From: Pseudomonas sp. TH15
GTDB lineage: Bacteria > Pseudomonadota > Gammaproteobacteria > Pseudomonadales > Pseudomonadaceae
Assembly (NCBI RefSeq): GCF_016651105.1
Contig: NZ_JAEKEL010000001.1
Location: 3,772,001-3,836,000 of the forward strand
Direction: 5' to 3'
Length of the DNA: 64,000 nucleotides
Both the position numbers and the translations under genes were made by a program. Of the stretch, positions 51,714 through 60,820 are shown piece by piece (within the stretch, counting starts at the first letter, position 1; the number at the start of each line of letters is the position of its first letter). The notes beneath the pieces are model-generated. The model ran no database searches and was not told the DNA's origin. It worked only from the letters and a program-made list of their open reading frames with translations.

Positions 51714-52028
51714 TCAATTCGCCGGCCGTTGCGGTTTCACCGAGGTGCCGAAGGTGTTGCCCATCCGCGTACTGGTCGCCGCCGGTGTCGCCAAGCCAAC
51801 CTGATTCGGCGGCCGCTTATTAACCGGCACATTCAGCGCCTCCTGATTCTTCTCCGCCGCCGCAGCGCCTTCCGGGTTGTTGCCCATCTGCTGGCTCAAA
51901 CAGTCGTAATTCGGCGCCTTGTAGCCGCCGACCGTCACTTCCACACAGCCCAATGGCTGCTCGGCATAAGTGCTCGACAGCGCCATCAACAACAGCCCGC
52001 CAAGGCTCAATCGCCACAGTGTTTTCAT
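51714..52028 (-). CDS. Small exported hypothetical protein
   Basis: 104 residues with signal peptide (MKTLWRLSLGGLLLMALSSTYA, cleavage near 22). The mature 82 residues are Asn/Pro/Ala-rich with two cysteines (LGCVEV, YDCLSQQ), probably one disulfide. Divergent from the STN/sigma/FecR genes across a 122-base gap, so it may be part of that signalling system's regulon. Function unknown. Confidence 0.78.
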   Translation of the reverse strand: MKTLWRLSLGGLLLMALSSTYAEQPLGCVEVTVGGYKAPNYDCLSQQMGNNPEGAAAAEKNQEALNVPVNKRPPNQVGLATPAATSTRMGNTFGTSVKPQRPAN

Positions 52029-52150
52029 GCTCGCCTCCTGGCCGGCCCGGAGAGGCCGCGCTATGGCTTGAGTCTAGTGCAAGCCTTGCGCAATTCCCGT
52101 GATGGTTTTTTGCACCGCCCGTCACACCAGATTCATAAACAGCCCTCAGG

Positions 52151-52900
52151 ATGACGATTTCCAAGGATTCGTCAGCCGTGCAGCGAGGCATTTCCAGGGA
52201 CGGTTTTCAGCGTTCAACGAGACTTGTACGCCGGATGTGTCTGGGGTGGCTGCTCGGCTGTGCGGCGGGCCACGCCATGGCCGACGCGGTGCCGGCGGAC
52301 CTGCGGATGACGCTGCACATTCCGGCACAGGATCTGGCCCGCGCGCTGGATCAGTACAGCCACGCCACTGGCGTTGCGGTGCTGGTCGACAGCCAGTTGA
52401 GTCGCGGTCGTCGCTCGTTGGCGGTGGACGGTGAATACACCGCCGCCGATGCCCTGCGTCGATTGCTCGGCGGCAGTGGTTTGATGGCGCGTTATGCCCG
52501 TGACGACGCGTTCACGTTGCAAGTGGCGCAGGTCGAAGACGTACCAGCGCCGCCGCAAAAACAGACGCCCGAAAGCGTCGCCGTCAACCGCAGCTACGCC
52601 ACGGCGGTGCAAGTGGCCATCGAACGCAACCTGTGCCGCTCGCCGCTGACCCGGCCCGGCAGCTATCGCGCGGTACTGCAAGTGTGGGTCGGTCGTGACG
52701 GGTTGGTGCAACACAACCGGTTGGTCACCTCGACCGGTGATGTACGGCGCGACAACGCGCTGGTGGAAAGCTTTCGCACGCTCAGAATCGACCGGCCGAC
52801 GCCCAGTGCCTTGCGTCAGCCGGTCACGTTGCTGTTGTTACCGGAGTCGTCAGGAAAACGCATGGAATGCACCAAATGGGAAGGAGTTTCCGGGGGATGA
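52151..52900 (+). CDS. STN-domain periplasmic protein with TonB-C-like domain
   Basis: 249 residues. Signal or anchor near 28-45, then an STN domain (about 51-125: LRMTLHIPAQDLARALDQYS... YTAADALRRLLGGSGL) as found at the N-terminus of TonB transducers, a Pro-rich linker, and a TonB/TolA C-terminal-like domain (~145-235: YRAVLQVWVGRDGLVQHNRL). Normally STN is attached to an outer-membrane receptor; here it is a free periplasmic protein fused to an energy-transducer-like module. Its stop overlaps the sigma start (ATGA). Confidence 0.85.
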   Translation: MTISKDSSAVQRGISRDGFQRSTRLVRRMCLGWLLGCAAGHAMADAVPADLRMTLHIPAQDLARALDQYSHATGVAVLVDSQLSRGRRSLAVDGEYTAADALRRLLGGSGLMARYARDDAFTLQVAQVEDVPAPPQKQTPESVAVNRSYATAVQVAIERNLCRSPLTRPGSYRAVLQVWVGRDGLVQHNRLVTSTGDVRRDNALVESFRTLRIDRPTPSALRQPVTLLLLPESSGKRMECTKWEGVSGG

Positions 52901-53448
52901 AAGACACCGGACAAGGTTCGATGGTCCAACTGTTCCTGACGTCCTACGAGGACTTTCGGGTGCGCCTGCGCAGGCGTCTCGGTTCGGAAGATCTGGCCAA
53001 CGACGTGCTGCACGAAACCTATCTGCGGGTCGACCGCATGGAGACGCCGCCGAACGTTCTGCGGCCCAATGCCTACCTCTATCGCATGGCCCTGAACATC
53101 GCCGCCGACCGGCGTCAGGCCGATGCGCGCCTGCTCACCGGCGAGGAAGTCGAGGAACTGCTGCAAATCGGTGACGAAGCCCTGGATCCGGCGCGGGTGG
53201 TCGGCGGGCAAAGGGAAGTTCAATCGTTGCTCAGCGCCTTGTACGAGCTACCGGCGCGGCGTCGCAAGATCTTCATTGCGGCGCGTCTGGAGGAGGCGCC
53301 GCACCTGGAGATTTCCCAGCGTTTCGGCATTTCCACGCGCATGGTCGAGAAGGAAATCAAAGCCGCATTGGGCTTCTGCGCCGCGAAACTGGAAAGAAAA
53401 GTGTTTCAGCGGTTCGGTCGCGGGGCCGGAAAACCGTCTTCTGAATAG
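52897..53448 (+). CDS. ECF RNA polymerase sigma factor (FecI-like)
   Basis: 183 residues from MKDTGQGSMVQLF at 52897, overlapping the STN gene by four bases. Region 2 (VLHETYLRVDRMETPP; NAYLYRMALNIAADRRQ) and region 4 (LPARRRKIFIAARLEEAP; ISQRFGISTRMVEKEIKAAL) fit iron-starvation ECF sigmas. Directs transcription of unknown target genes when released from the FecR protein encoded next. Confidence 0.93.
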   Translation: MKDTGQGSMVQLFLTSYEDFRVRLRRRLGSEDLANDVLHETYLRVDRMETPPNVLRPNAYLYRMALNIAADRRQADARLLTGEEVEELLQIGDEALDPARVVGGQREVQSLLSALYELPARRRKIFIAARLEEAPHLEISQRFGISTRMVEKEIKAALGFCAAKLERKVFQRFGRGAGKPSSE

Positions 53449-53479
53449 TGCCCGATCAATTCGTTGAGAATCTGCGCGT

Positions 53480-54418
53480 TTGAACATCTTTCGACTGACA
53501 CCTGCCGAGCCATCGGCGGCCGACAATCTGCACAGCGAAGCCCGCGACTGGCTGGTCCTGCTGACCTCCGGCCGCGCTACCGTGGCCGATGCCCGCGCCC
53601 TGCGCGATTGGTGCGCCCAGAGCGTCGAACATGCGCAGGCTTTCGAGCAGGCCAAGGTTTTGTGGCACAACTTGCAACCCGCTGCTGAAGGATTGCAGGC
53701 GCCTCGCGGGTTTGGTCGTCGTGCTTTTCTGGGTGGGGCGATTGCTGCGTCGGCGGCGTTTTTGCTGGTACGTGGGACGATCCCCGGTGGGTTCGAAGGG
53801 CTGGGCGCGGATTACATCACTGAAGTCGGCCAGCAGCGTCGCTTCGAGCCGGCGCAGGGCGTGAGCCTGGAGCTGAACACTCAGACGCGGATCAATCAGC
53901 GTGCAGTGTCTGACGGTGTGCAGGGCTTTGAACTGGTCAGTGGTGAAGTTGAAGTGCAGACCGCGCGGTTGCCGTTGGCGATGCAGGCTGGGGGAGGGTG
54001 GTTGCGGGCCAGTCAGGCGCGTTTCAACTTGCGTAATACCGATCAGCAAGTTTGTGTGACCTGTCTTGATGGCGCGGTGGAAGTCGACGTAGAAGGCCGA
54101 AGCCTGCGCCTTGAACCGGGGCAGCAAGTGACCTATGACATGCGGCAGGTTGGTAGTGTGCAGAGTGTCGACACGGCGGCGGTGATGAACTGGCGGCAGC
54201 AGGTGTTGGTATTCAACGGCGCTACGCTGAGCCAGATGATCGATGAGATCAACCGGTATCGGCCGGGGATGTTGCTGTTGCTTAATCGTGAGCTTGGGCA
54301 GCGGCGGGTGCAGGCGCGTTTCAGCCTTGACCAACTTGCTGGCGTTGCATTGCTGATTCGGGATGCCTATGGCGTCAAATGCACCGAGTTGCCGGGTGGC
54401 GTCGTTGTTTTGAGCTAG
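53480..54418 (+). CDS. FecR-family anti-sigma factor
   Basis: 312 residues from a TTG at 53480 (GAGAATCTGCGCG upstream). Cytoplasmic DUF4880-like N-terminus (residues 1-75) that would bind the sigma; one membrane helix preceded by twin arginines (GRRAFLGGAIAASAAFLLV, 78-98); periplasmic FecR domain (110-215); STN-like C-terminal part (~235-310). It should relay a periplasmic signal, probably from the STN protein, to the ECF sigma. Confidence 0.92.
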   Translation: MNIFRLTPAEPSAADNLHSEARDWLVLLTSGRATVADARALRDWCAQSVEHAQAFEQAKVLWHNLQPAAEGLQAPRGFGRRAFLGGAIAASAAFLLVRGTIPGGFEGLGADYITEVGQQRRFEPAQGVSLELNTQTRINQRAVSDGVQGFELVSGEVEVQTARLPLAMQAGGGWLRASQARFNLRNTDQQVCVTCLDGAVEVDVEGRSLRLEPGQQVTYDMRQVGSVQSVDTAAVMNWRQQVLVFNGATLSQMIDEINRYRPGMLLLLNRELGQRRVQARFSLDQLAGVALLIRDAYGVKCTELPGGVVVLS

Positions 54419-54469
54419 TGGGTTTGACTGGGTGCATATCCGTTGCTGCGGTAACGGCTGCTTAGGGTT

Positions 54470-54730
54470 CCGCCCTGACGGCGGGTCACCTTTTCCAAAC
54501 GCCGAAAAGGTAACCCAAAAGGCTTTGCTCCTACGTGCGGCCCGCTCGCTGGGGCTCGGGGTTCCTTCGCTACGGGATCCATCCGGGCGCATCGCCTACG
54601 GTTTGCTTCGCTGCACCTCCTCTCGATGCATTTGGCTGCGCCAAACGGTCGCTGCGCTCCCACCCCCGGATGAATCCCTCCACTCAGCCTTCCGACGTCG
54701 CCCGTGGATCAAGATCAAGAGCTGTAGCCG
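54470..54730. repeat. Long intergenic repeat typical of this Pseudomonas group
   Basis: A GC-rich non-coding stretch (gtcaccttttccaaacgccg ... ggctttgctcctacgtgcgg ... cggatgaatccctccactca) whose sequence I recognise as recurring in fluorescens-group genomes; several short palindromes. No gene. Recognition is from memory, not a search. Confidence 0.5.
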
Positions 54731-54788
54731 AGCTAACGCTCATCCTTTGAGTGGGGCGGCATTCGCCGCGTGTTTCATATAGATCAAA

Positions 54789-55525
54789 ACTGTGGGAGCT
54801 GGCCTGCCAGCGATGGCGGCCTACGAGCCGACCGGTCTCTTGCTGGTGTACCCGATCCAACTGTAGGAGCGAGCCTGCTCGCGAAGACGGCCTCACAGCC
54901 AACCAATCCCCACCGGTTGTACCCAATCTCTGTGGGAGCCTGGCTTGCCAGCGATGACGTCCTTCCAGACAACCAATCTCTAGCAGACTGCACACGATCC
55001 CATTGTAGGAGCGAGCCTGCTCGCGAAGGCGCCCTCACAGCCAACCAATCTCCACCGGTTGTACCCAATCCCTGTGGGAGCCTGGCTTGCCAGCGATGAC
55101 GGCCTGCCAGACAACCAATCTCTAGCAGACTGCATACGATCCCATTGTAGGAGTGAGCCTGCTCGCGATGACGGCCTCACAACCAACCAATCCCCAACTG
55201 CCTGCCCCCAATCCCTGTGGGAGCTGGCTTGCCAGCGATGACGTTCCAGCCAACCAATCTCTAGCAGACTGCATACGATCCCATTGTAGGAGTGAGCCTG
55301 CTCGCGAAGGCGCCCTCACAGCCAACCAATCTCCACCGGTTGTACCCAATCCCTGTGGGAGCCTGGCTTGCCAGCGATGACGGCCTGCCAGACAACCAAT
55401 CTCTAGCAGACTGCATACGATCCCATTGTAGGAGTGAGCCTGCTCGCGATGACGCCCTCACAGCCAACCAATCCCCAACTGCCTGCCCGCAATCCCTGTG
55501 GGAGCTGGCTTGCCAGCGATAGCGG
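54789..55525. repeat. Direct tandem array of alternating REPs, ~142-bp period
   Basis: Two REP types alternate in one direction: gtaggagcgagcctgctcgc starts at 54863, 55005, 55147, 55286 and 55428 (spacings 142, 142, 139, 142), and between them gtgggagctggcttgccagc. The spacers are also repeated (ccaaccaatctctagcagac; actgcatacgatcccatt). About five units. Not a CRISPR: repeats are imperfect, spacers are the same from unit to unit. Together with 54470-54730 this fills the gene-free 54419-55597 stretch. Confidence 0.9.
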
Positions 55526-55597
55526 CCTGCCAGCCACCCCATCTCTCTTGGGGGCTATCGTCATTCAGCGCGATGGACGCAGCCGTCGATAATCTGA

Positions 55598-56518
55598 TCA
55601 GGAAGACAGGTTAGCTCGAAACATATCTACCAGCTCTCGAAGACCTGGCGGCATTTGTCGACGTCCGGGGTAGTAAATATAAAATGCGGGTTCGATGGGA
55701 GCCCAGTCCGGGAGCACAATTTGTAGCTCTCCGCGAGCGAGGTAAGCACTGACACGTTCTTCGAGGCAGTAAGTGATGCCTCGATCTGCCAGTGCCATCT
55801 CAATTCCGAAAGTGGTTTCGTTCACGCATAGCTGTCCAGGAACATCGATGGCCTGATGGTCGCCATCCTTTGCAAAATCCCACCGGTAGATGACACCGTT
55901 ACCCGTTCGAATCTGGATGCAGTTGTGGTTCTTCAAGTCCTCGGGAATCACGATGCGAGCATTAGCGTTCAGGTATCTAGGGGAGGCCACCGCTACCCAT
56001 CGCAGCTCTTCGCTGAGTCGCACGGCAATGTAGTCTTCGGGAATCGTGTTGCCGAAACGGATGCCGGCGTCGAAGCCTGCTGAAACGATATCCACCATCC
56101 TGTCGTCAACTGCGACTTCTACTGAGACCTCAGGGTAGGCCTCCAGGAATGGGGGAAGAAACTTCGTGAACAGTAGGCGTGCGCCGTCAGCCAAGGCGTT
56201 GAGCCGAAGTCTGCCGGAAGGTCTGTCTCTGTGTCGATCCAGCGCTGCCAGAGCGCCGCTTATCTCGGTAAAACCCACGGTCAATCGCTTTGCAAGCGCG
56301 GCTCCTGCGTCGGTTGGAGACACCGTCCTGCTCGTCCGGTTCAGCAGCCGAACGCCGAGTCGACTTTCCAGATTGCGGATGGCATGGCTCAGCGCTGAGG
56401 TCGTGATACCGAGTTCGACCGCCGCATGGGTAAAGCTACGCATTCTTTCAACGGCGAGAAAGGAATTCAGATCGGCGAGGTCTGCACGAGAAAGCCGTGC
56501 GGTAGGCAGTACAGGCAT
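55598..56518 (-). CDS. LysR family transcriptional regulator
   Basis: 306 residues. N-terminal winged helix (12-70; SFTHAAVELGITTSALSHAIRNLESRLGVRLLNRTSR) and a LysR substrate-binding domain (~95-300). Divergent from the phosphoesterase/SDR genes, which it probably controls. Effector unknown. Confidence 0.93.
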   Translation of the reverse strand: MPVLPTARLSRADLADLNSFLAVERMRSFTHAAVELGITTSALSHAIRNLESRLGVRLLNRTSRTVSPTDAGAALAKRLTVGFTEISGALAALDRHRDRPSGRLRLNALADGARLLFTKFLPPFLEAYPEVSVEVAVDDRMVDIVSAGFDAGIRFGNTIPEDYIAVRLSEELRWVAVASPRYLNANARIVIPEDLKNHNCIQIRTGNGVIYRWDFAKDGDHQAIDVPGQLCVNETTFGIEMALADRGITYCLEERVSAYLARGELQIVLPDWAPIEPAFYIYYPGRRQMPPGLRELVDMFRANLSS

Positions 56519-56646
56519 GACGTGTCCATGGTTGAGCTAAATTCAATGGCTGATGCAATCTCGCTAATCAATTGCGCGATTCATCTCGGTTACTATTAAT
56601 TTCACTCAACGATCGCTACGTCAACCCAAAAGGTGGTGTCTGTACT

Positions 56647-57807
56647 GTGTTCCATATCTACCTGACCGTTGCTTACCTCTACGTTCTTTGGCGCTTCATT
56701 GTCCCGCTACCTATCGGTCGTGGTTGGCGCGCGCTGTTGGCGGTAGGGCTGCTCATTATTTCGAAGTACCACCTTATTCTCATCGCAGTTTACGGAACGA
56801 TGTTTTCCCCTGAGGTGCCTCGCGCAGTGGTCTTGATTGCAGGCTGGCTGTTCTGTGCGTTTGTACTGGTGATGGTGCTGACGCTGGTCACCGATCTGAT
56901 CTGTGCAGCCCTTGCGATCAGGCGCACGGTGGTTATGAAAGAGGTGTTTGGTGGACGACTTCGTTCCGCAATCGCCGTAGCAGCGCTGCTGCTTTCAGCC
57001 GTGGGTGTTTATCAAGCAGTGCAGGTGCCTGGCGTTCGTCGCGTTGAAGTAACGGTGGAACACCTGCCTCGATCTCTGGATGGCTTACGGATCGTCCAGT
57101 TAACTGACTTGCACATCAGCCGCCTGTTCCAGGCTGATTGGGTTGAGGGAGTCGTGTCGCGCGCCAATGCACTGAATGCCGATGCCATTCTGATCACCGG
57201 TGATCTCATAGACGGCACCGTCGAGGCTCGCAAGAACGACGTCGCACCGCTGAGCAAGCTCACTGCTCCACTGGGTGTAATTGCCATTCCTGGCAACCAC
57301 GAATACTACTTCGACGCTGACCAATGGATCGCGGAGTTCAAGCGTTTGGGGATGCAGGTTCTGGTGAATGAGCACGTCATCCTGCGTAAAGGCGCAGACC
57401 CGTTAATCGTCGCAGGCGTGACCGACGAGGCTGCACCAGCTTATGGCCATAAAGGCCCGGACTTGGCTGAAGCCCTCGCCGGCGCTCCAAAAGATGTGCC
57501 CACGATTCTTCTAAAACATCGCCCCCAAGGTGCAGCGGATTCGGCGGCTGCTGGCGTCGGTTTGCAACTGTCCGGCCACACCCATGGGGGCATGATCACC
57601 GGCTTGGACCTGGTAGCTGGATATGCCAATCAGGGGTTTATCTCCGGCCATTATGACGTCGGCAAGATGAGGCTGTACGTCAGCAATGGCACTGCCTTGT
57701 GGAACGGCTTTCCAATCCGCCTCGGTGTGCCCGCCGAAATTACAGAGATTGTCCTGCGGGCCAGTCCGACGCTTAACGAACATCCAGTCAGGAGAACATT
57801 CTTGTGA
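56647..57807 (+). CDS. Membrane-anchored metallophosphoesterase
   Basis: 386 residues from a GTG at 56647 (AAAGGTGGTGTCT upstream). Three to four N-terminal helices (to ~residue 125), then a calcineurin-like domain with metal ligands in QLTDLHISR, ITGDLIDGT, IPGNHEYYFD and LSGHTHGGM. Family includes YaeI-type phosphodiesterases acting on envelope substrates. Overlaps the SDR start by four bases (GTGA). Confidence 0.92.
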   Translation: MFHIYLTVAYLYVLWRFIVPLPIGRGWRALLAVGLLIISKYHLILIAVYGTMFSPEVPRAVVLIAGWLFCAFVLVMVLTLVTDLICAALAIRRTVVMKEVFGGRLRSAIAVAALLLSAVGVYQAVQVPGVRRVEVTVEHLPRSLDGLRIVQLTDLHISRLFQADWVEGVVSRANALNADAILITGDLIDGTVEARKNDVAPLSKLTAPLGVIAIPGNHEYYFDADQWIAEFKRLGMQVLVNEHVILRKGADPLIVAGVTDEAAPAYGHKGPDLAEALAGAPKDVPTILLKHRPQGAADSAAAGVGLQLSGHTHGGMITGLDLVAGYANQGFISGHYDVGKMRLYVSNGTALWNGFPIRLGVPAEITEIVLRASPTLNEHPVRRTFL

Positions 57808-58664
57808 ATCATCCAGCCATTCGTAACGGTGCCGTTGCCGTCATTACCGGGGCTGCAGTTGGCATTGGTCACGCCATTGCGCGGCGGGTTGCCAGCGAGG
57901 GAATGAACGTCGTGCTTTTTGATCGCGATGCGTCTGCATTGGACGTTGCGATCAAGACATTACGCAACGAATTTCCTGACGTGAAGCTGCTGGCTATCAA
58001 GGGCGATGTCACGTCCGAAAGCGATCTTCACCAGCTCTACGAAAGGTCATGTGAATTCGGTGAAGTATCCCTATTGGTGAACAACGCAGCCATCAACACG
58101 GGGGCGGGGCCATGGGAAGATCTGGCCAATTGGCGAACGTTGATGGAAATCAATTTCTGGAGTGTGTTGACGCTACAGCAGCTTTTCGTAGACACGATGT
58201 TGTCCCAGAGCGGCGCAGCCGCCATCGTCAACCTTGGCTCCAAGGAAGGCATCACAACTCGTCCTGGAAACGCGGCGTACTCGCTTTCAAAAGCCGCGGT
58301 CAAAGTCCTTACCGAGCAGTTAGCTCATGAGCTACGCGAGAGGGTCGGTGTCCGTGTAACAGCTCACCTTCTGATACCTGGATACACGTTCACACCTATG
58401 AATTTCCCAGGTATGACCCGTGATACGCAAAAGCCGGACAGTCCATGGACAGCCGATCAAGTCGCAGATCGCATGATCGAGAAAATGGCTGAGGGCGACT
58501 TCTATATTTTCTGCGAAGACAACGAAGCCAGCTGGGAACTGGATCAGCGCCGCATGCAGTGGGCAGCAGATGACATGATCCAGAACCGTCCGGCGCTTTC
58601 TCGCTGGCACGAAGATTACGCAGATGAATTCATCGACTACATCGCGGATATCGCCCACAAGTAG
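57804..58664 (+). CDS. Short-chain dehydrogenase/reductase
   Basis: 286 residues from a GTG at 57804 overlapping the phosphoesterase stop. NAD(P)-binding TGAAVGIGHAIAR (16-28), the NNAAIN motif (~94-99), catalytic Ser in VNLGSKEG and YxxxK in YSLSKAAVK. Complete SDR with a C-terminal extension. Oxidises or reduces an unknown alcohol/ketone. Confidence 0.94.
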   Translation: MNHPAIRNGAVAVITGAAVGIGHAIARRVASEGMNVVLFDRDASALDVAIKTLRNEFPDVKLLAIKGDVTSESDLHQLYERSCEFGEVSLLVNNAAINTGAGPWEDLANWRTLMEINFWSVLTLQQLFVDTMLSQSGAAAIVNLGSKEGITTRPGNAAYSLSKAAVKVLTEQLAHELRERVGVRVTAHLLIPGYTFTPMNFPGMTRDTQKPDSPWTADQVADRMIEKMAEGDFYIFCEDNEASWELDQRRMQWAADDMIQNRPALSRWHEDYADEFIDYIADIAHK

Positions 58665-58695
58665 GCCGGGCACTACGACTCGGTAAGCCCACTCC

Positions 58696-58720
58696 TGGCA
58701 CCTCATCCAGACAGGTGCCA
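58696..58720 (+). terminator. Putative terminator after the SDR gene
   Basis: TGGCACCT/AGGTGCCA stem with a 9-base loop, 32 bases after the stop; a TTTTT run follows only after ten further bases. Confidence 0.5.
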
Positions 58721-58775
58721 TTGCGTTGCATTTTTAAAGCGTGCCTTCGGTATCGCTTCATCGGAGGCATTGTTC

Positions 58776-60011
58776 ATGACCAGTCAATCCAGTATCGATA
58801 CGAGCACTTCACAATCCCGGCCGGCCATTGACGTCCCACACGGCATAGGCACGGCCATCACCATACTTGGCCTGGGCGGCCTATTCATCGGTACCGGTGA
58901 ATTTGCGTCCATGAGTTTGCTTCCCGGTCTGGCGTCGAGCACGCACGTTTCCATACCGGTTGCAGGCGGTTACATCACGGCCTACGCCCTTGGCGTTGTG
59001 GTCGGCGCACCGCTCATTGCAATCCTCGCCGCACGCTGGCCTCGTAAGGCTCTATTGATCGCGCTACTTGCGCTTTTTTCGATTGGATATGGGGCAAGCG
59101 CCGTCGCCTGGAATCACGCAACTTTGCTAGGTGCACGTTTCCTGGCCGGTCTGCCGCATGGCGCTTACTACGGTGTCGCCTGCCTGGTCGCCGCGACCAT
59201 GGTCGCTGAAAATCGAAAAGCCCAAGCTGCCGGCTATGTTATGGCGGGATTGGCGGCGGCCAATGTCGTAGGTGTTCCAGCTGCCACGTGGATCGGCCAG
59301 CTCTTCGGATGGCGGGGCGCGTTTGCGCTGCTCGCCGCTGGAGGAGCCATTGCCATCTTTCTGTTTTGGATATTTATCCCGACCATCCCCCGCGACGAGT
59401 CTGCGAGTCCGAAATCCGAACTCAGTGGTCTCAAAAAGCCTCAGCTTTGGCTAACGCTGGCCACAGCCTCAATTGGTTTCGGCGGGATGTTTTCGGTGTA
59501 TAGCTATATCACCCCGACACTGACTGAAGTGACTGGTTTTACATCCGGTCAGGTGCCAATGGTCTTGGCGGTCTGGGGCATAGGCATGATTGTTGGCAAC
59601 ATCGTTGGCGGATGGCTGGCTGACCGCGCACTGGTACCTGCAATCTTCTACATCATGATCTGGAACGCGGTGTTCCTGGCGGGCTTTTCTGTTTTCGCAT
59701 CCTCCGGGATCGGCACTCTGGCTGTACTGTTTTTAATCGGATGCGGCTTCGCACTGGTACCTGCACTCCAGGTACGTCTGATGAATGTTGCCGGTGAGGC
59801 TCAAACACTCGCAGCGGCCCTCAACCACAGTGCATTCAACATATCCAACGCGGTCGGTGCCTCGCTTGGTGGGCTCGCCATTGCAGGCGGACTCGGCTGG
59901 GCATCAACAGGCTGGGTTGGCGCAGGGCTGGCCGTTCTCGGCATCATGTTTTTCGCTGTTTCGATTGGTGTTGAAAAGCGTTCCATGTCGACCAGCGCGG
60001 CAACATCGTAA
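58776..60011 (+). CDS. MFS transporter (DHA1/AraJ-like efflux)
   Basis: 411 residues from ATG 58776, with CGGAGG nine bases upstream. About 12 helices; motif GEFASMSLLPGLA early and LAARWPRKALLIALLALFS. AraJ/YdhP-type drug or sugar exporter family. Follows the SDR with a 111-base gap and possible terminator, so it may have its own promoter. Confidence 0.92.
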   Translation: MTSQSSIDTSTSQSRPAIDVPHGIGTAITILGLGGLFIGTGEFASMSLLPGLASSTHVSIPVAGGYITAYALGVVVGAPLIAILAARWPRKALLIALLALFSIGYGASAVAWNHATLLGARFLAGLPHGAYYGVACLVAATMVAENRKAQAAGYVMAGLAAANVVGVPAATWIGQLFGWRGAFALLAAGGAIAIFLFWIFIPTIPRDESASPKSELSGLKKPQLWLTLATASIGFGGMFSVYSYITPTLTEVTGFTSGQVPMVLAVWGIGMIVGNIVGGWLADRALVPAIFYIMIWNAVFLAGFSVFASSGIGTLAVLFLIGCGFALVPALQVRLMNVAGEAQTLAAALNHSAFNISNAVGASLGGLAIAGGLGWASTGWVGAGLAVLGIMFFAVSIGVEKRSMSTSAATS

Positions 60012-60211
60012 ACGTGAAGGTCGAACCTTATGCGGTGACTCCATTGCGTCGAGCCATCCTCCGAATAGGAGATTGATTCAAGGTAAAGCCACAGATGACC
60101 ATTCACCTAACTGACGCACGGCGAGTGGTTTACCAGCGATGGTGGCCTGACAGTCGAGCAATTTTTCCGGATGAGCACAGATCTCGTTGAAGTTGCCGTA
60201 GGGGGAACGAG

Positions 60212-60820
60212 TCAATTAAGTGGCCCAATCACCTGCCGATACTTCTCCACCCCCTGCGCCGTCCCCCGACTCAACCGAATCTCCAACCCCAACGGATCCT
60301 CCCGCCGATTACCACTCAACTGCCGCCACCCCTTGTCCACCTCCCAAACCCGCACCTGCACATCACTCACATCCTTCAAAACCGCCACTCCACCCGTCGG
60401 CGCCGGCAACGGATACCGACTACGCGCCGCCGCCACCGCCCGATACAACGTGTCGCCCTTGACCCACCACCGCACCCGCTGCAACGCCCCCGGCTGATCC
60501 GCCGCCGTGCGAATAATGTCCAGCCGAAATCCCTGACTATCGCTACTACGCACAGTAAGGGCGGGCGGGGCAGTGGGCGGCTCATCATCCACCCCAACCT
60601 TCTTCGGCTCAGTCAACTCAACCCCCGCCCGCATCTCCACATCCCGCTGCAACTGATTCAACGCCCGCAACAAACTGTCACTCTGCTCACTGCTCGCCTG
60701 CAAATGACTGTCCGCCCGCGTCACACTGTCCAGCCCGCGCCACGCAATCAAACTGACCACCGCCATCAACAGAATCGCGACCATCACCTCAATCAGCGTA
60801 AACCCCTGCTGGCGCTTCAT
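60212..60820 (-). CDS. gspJ: Type II secretion minor pseudopilin GspJ
   Basis: 202 residues from MKRQQGFTLIEVMVAILLMA, a class III prepilin leader (cleavage before Phe 7, Glu at +5) followed by the GspJ pattern AWRGLDSVTRADSHLQASSE and NQLQRDVEMRA. Minor pseudopilin at the tip of a type II secretion pseudopilus. Overlaps gspH (ATGA). gspK normally follows but is not here; the next 200 bases hold only REP-like fragments. Confidence 0.88.
   Translation of the reverse strand: MKRQQGFTLIEVMVAILLMAVVSLIAWRGLDSVTRADSHLQASSEQSDSLLRALNQLQRDVEMRAGVELTEPKKVGVDDEPPTAPPALTVRSSDSQGFRLDIIRTAADQPGALQRVRWWVKGDTLYRAVAAARSRYPLPAPTGGVAVLKDVSDVQVRVWEVDKGWRQLSGNRREDPLGLEIRLSRGTAQGVEKYRQVIGPLN

Noticed and set aside
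53456..54592. 378-codon frame opposite fecR
   Set aside because: Antisense shadow of the FecR gene and the adjacent intergenic repeat; no RBS.
54751..55522. Series of 60-110 codon frames inside the REP array on both strands
   Set aside because: All are translations of the same repeat unit and contain no independent gene signals.
54789..55525. Regular repeats suggestive of a CRISPR array
   Set aside because: Repeats are REP palindromes with repeated, not unique, spacers, and no cas genes are present.
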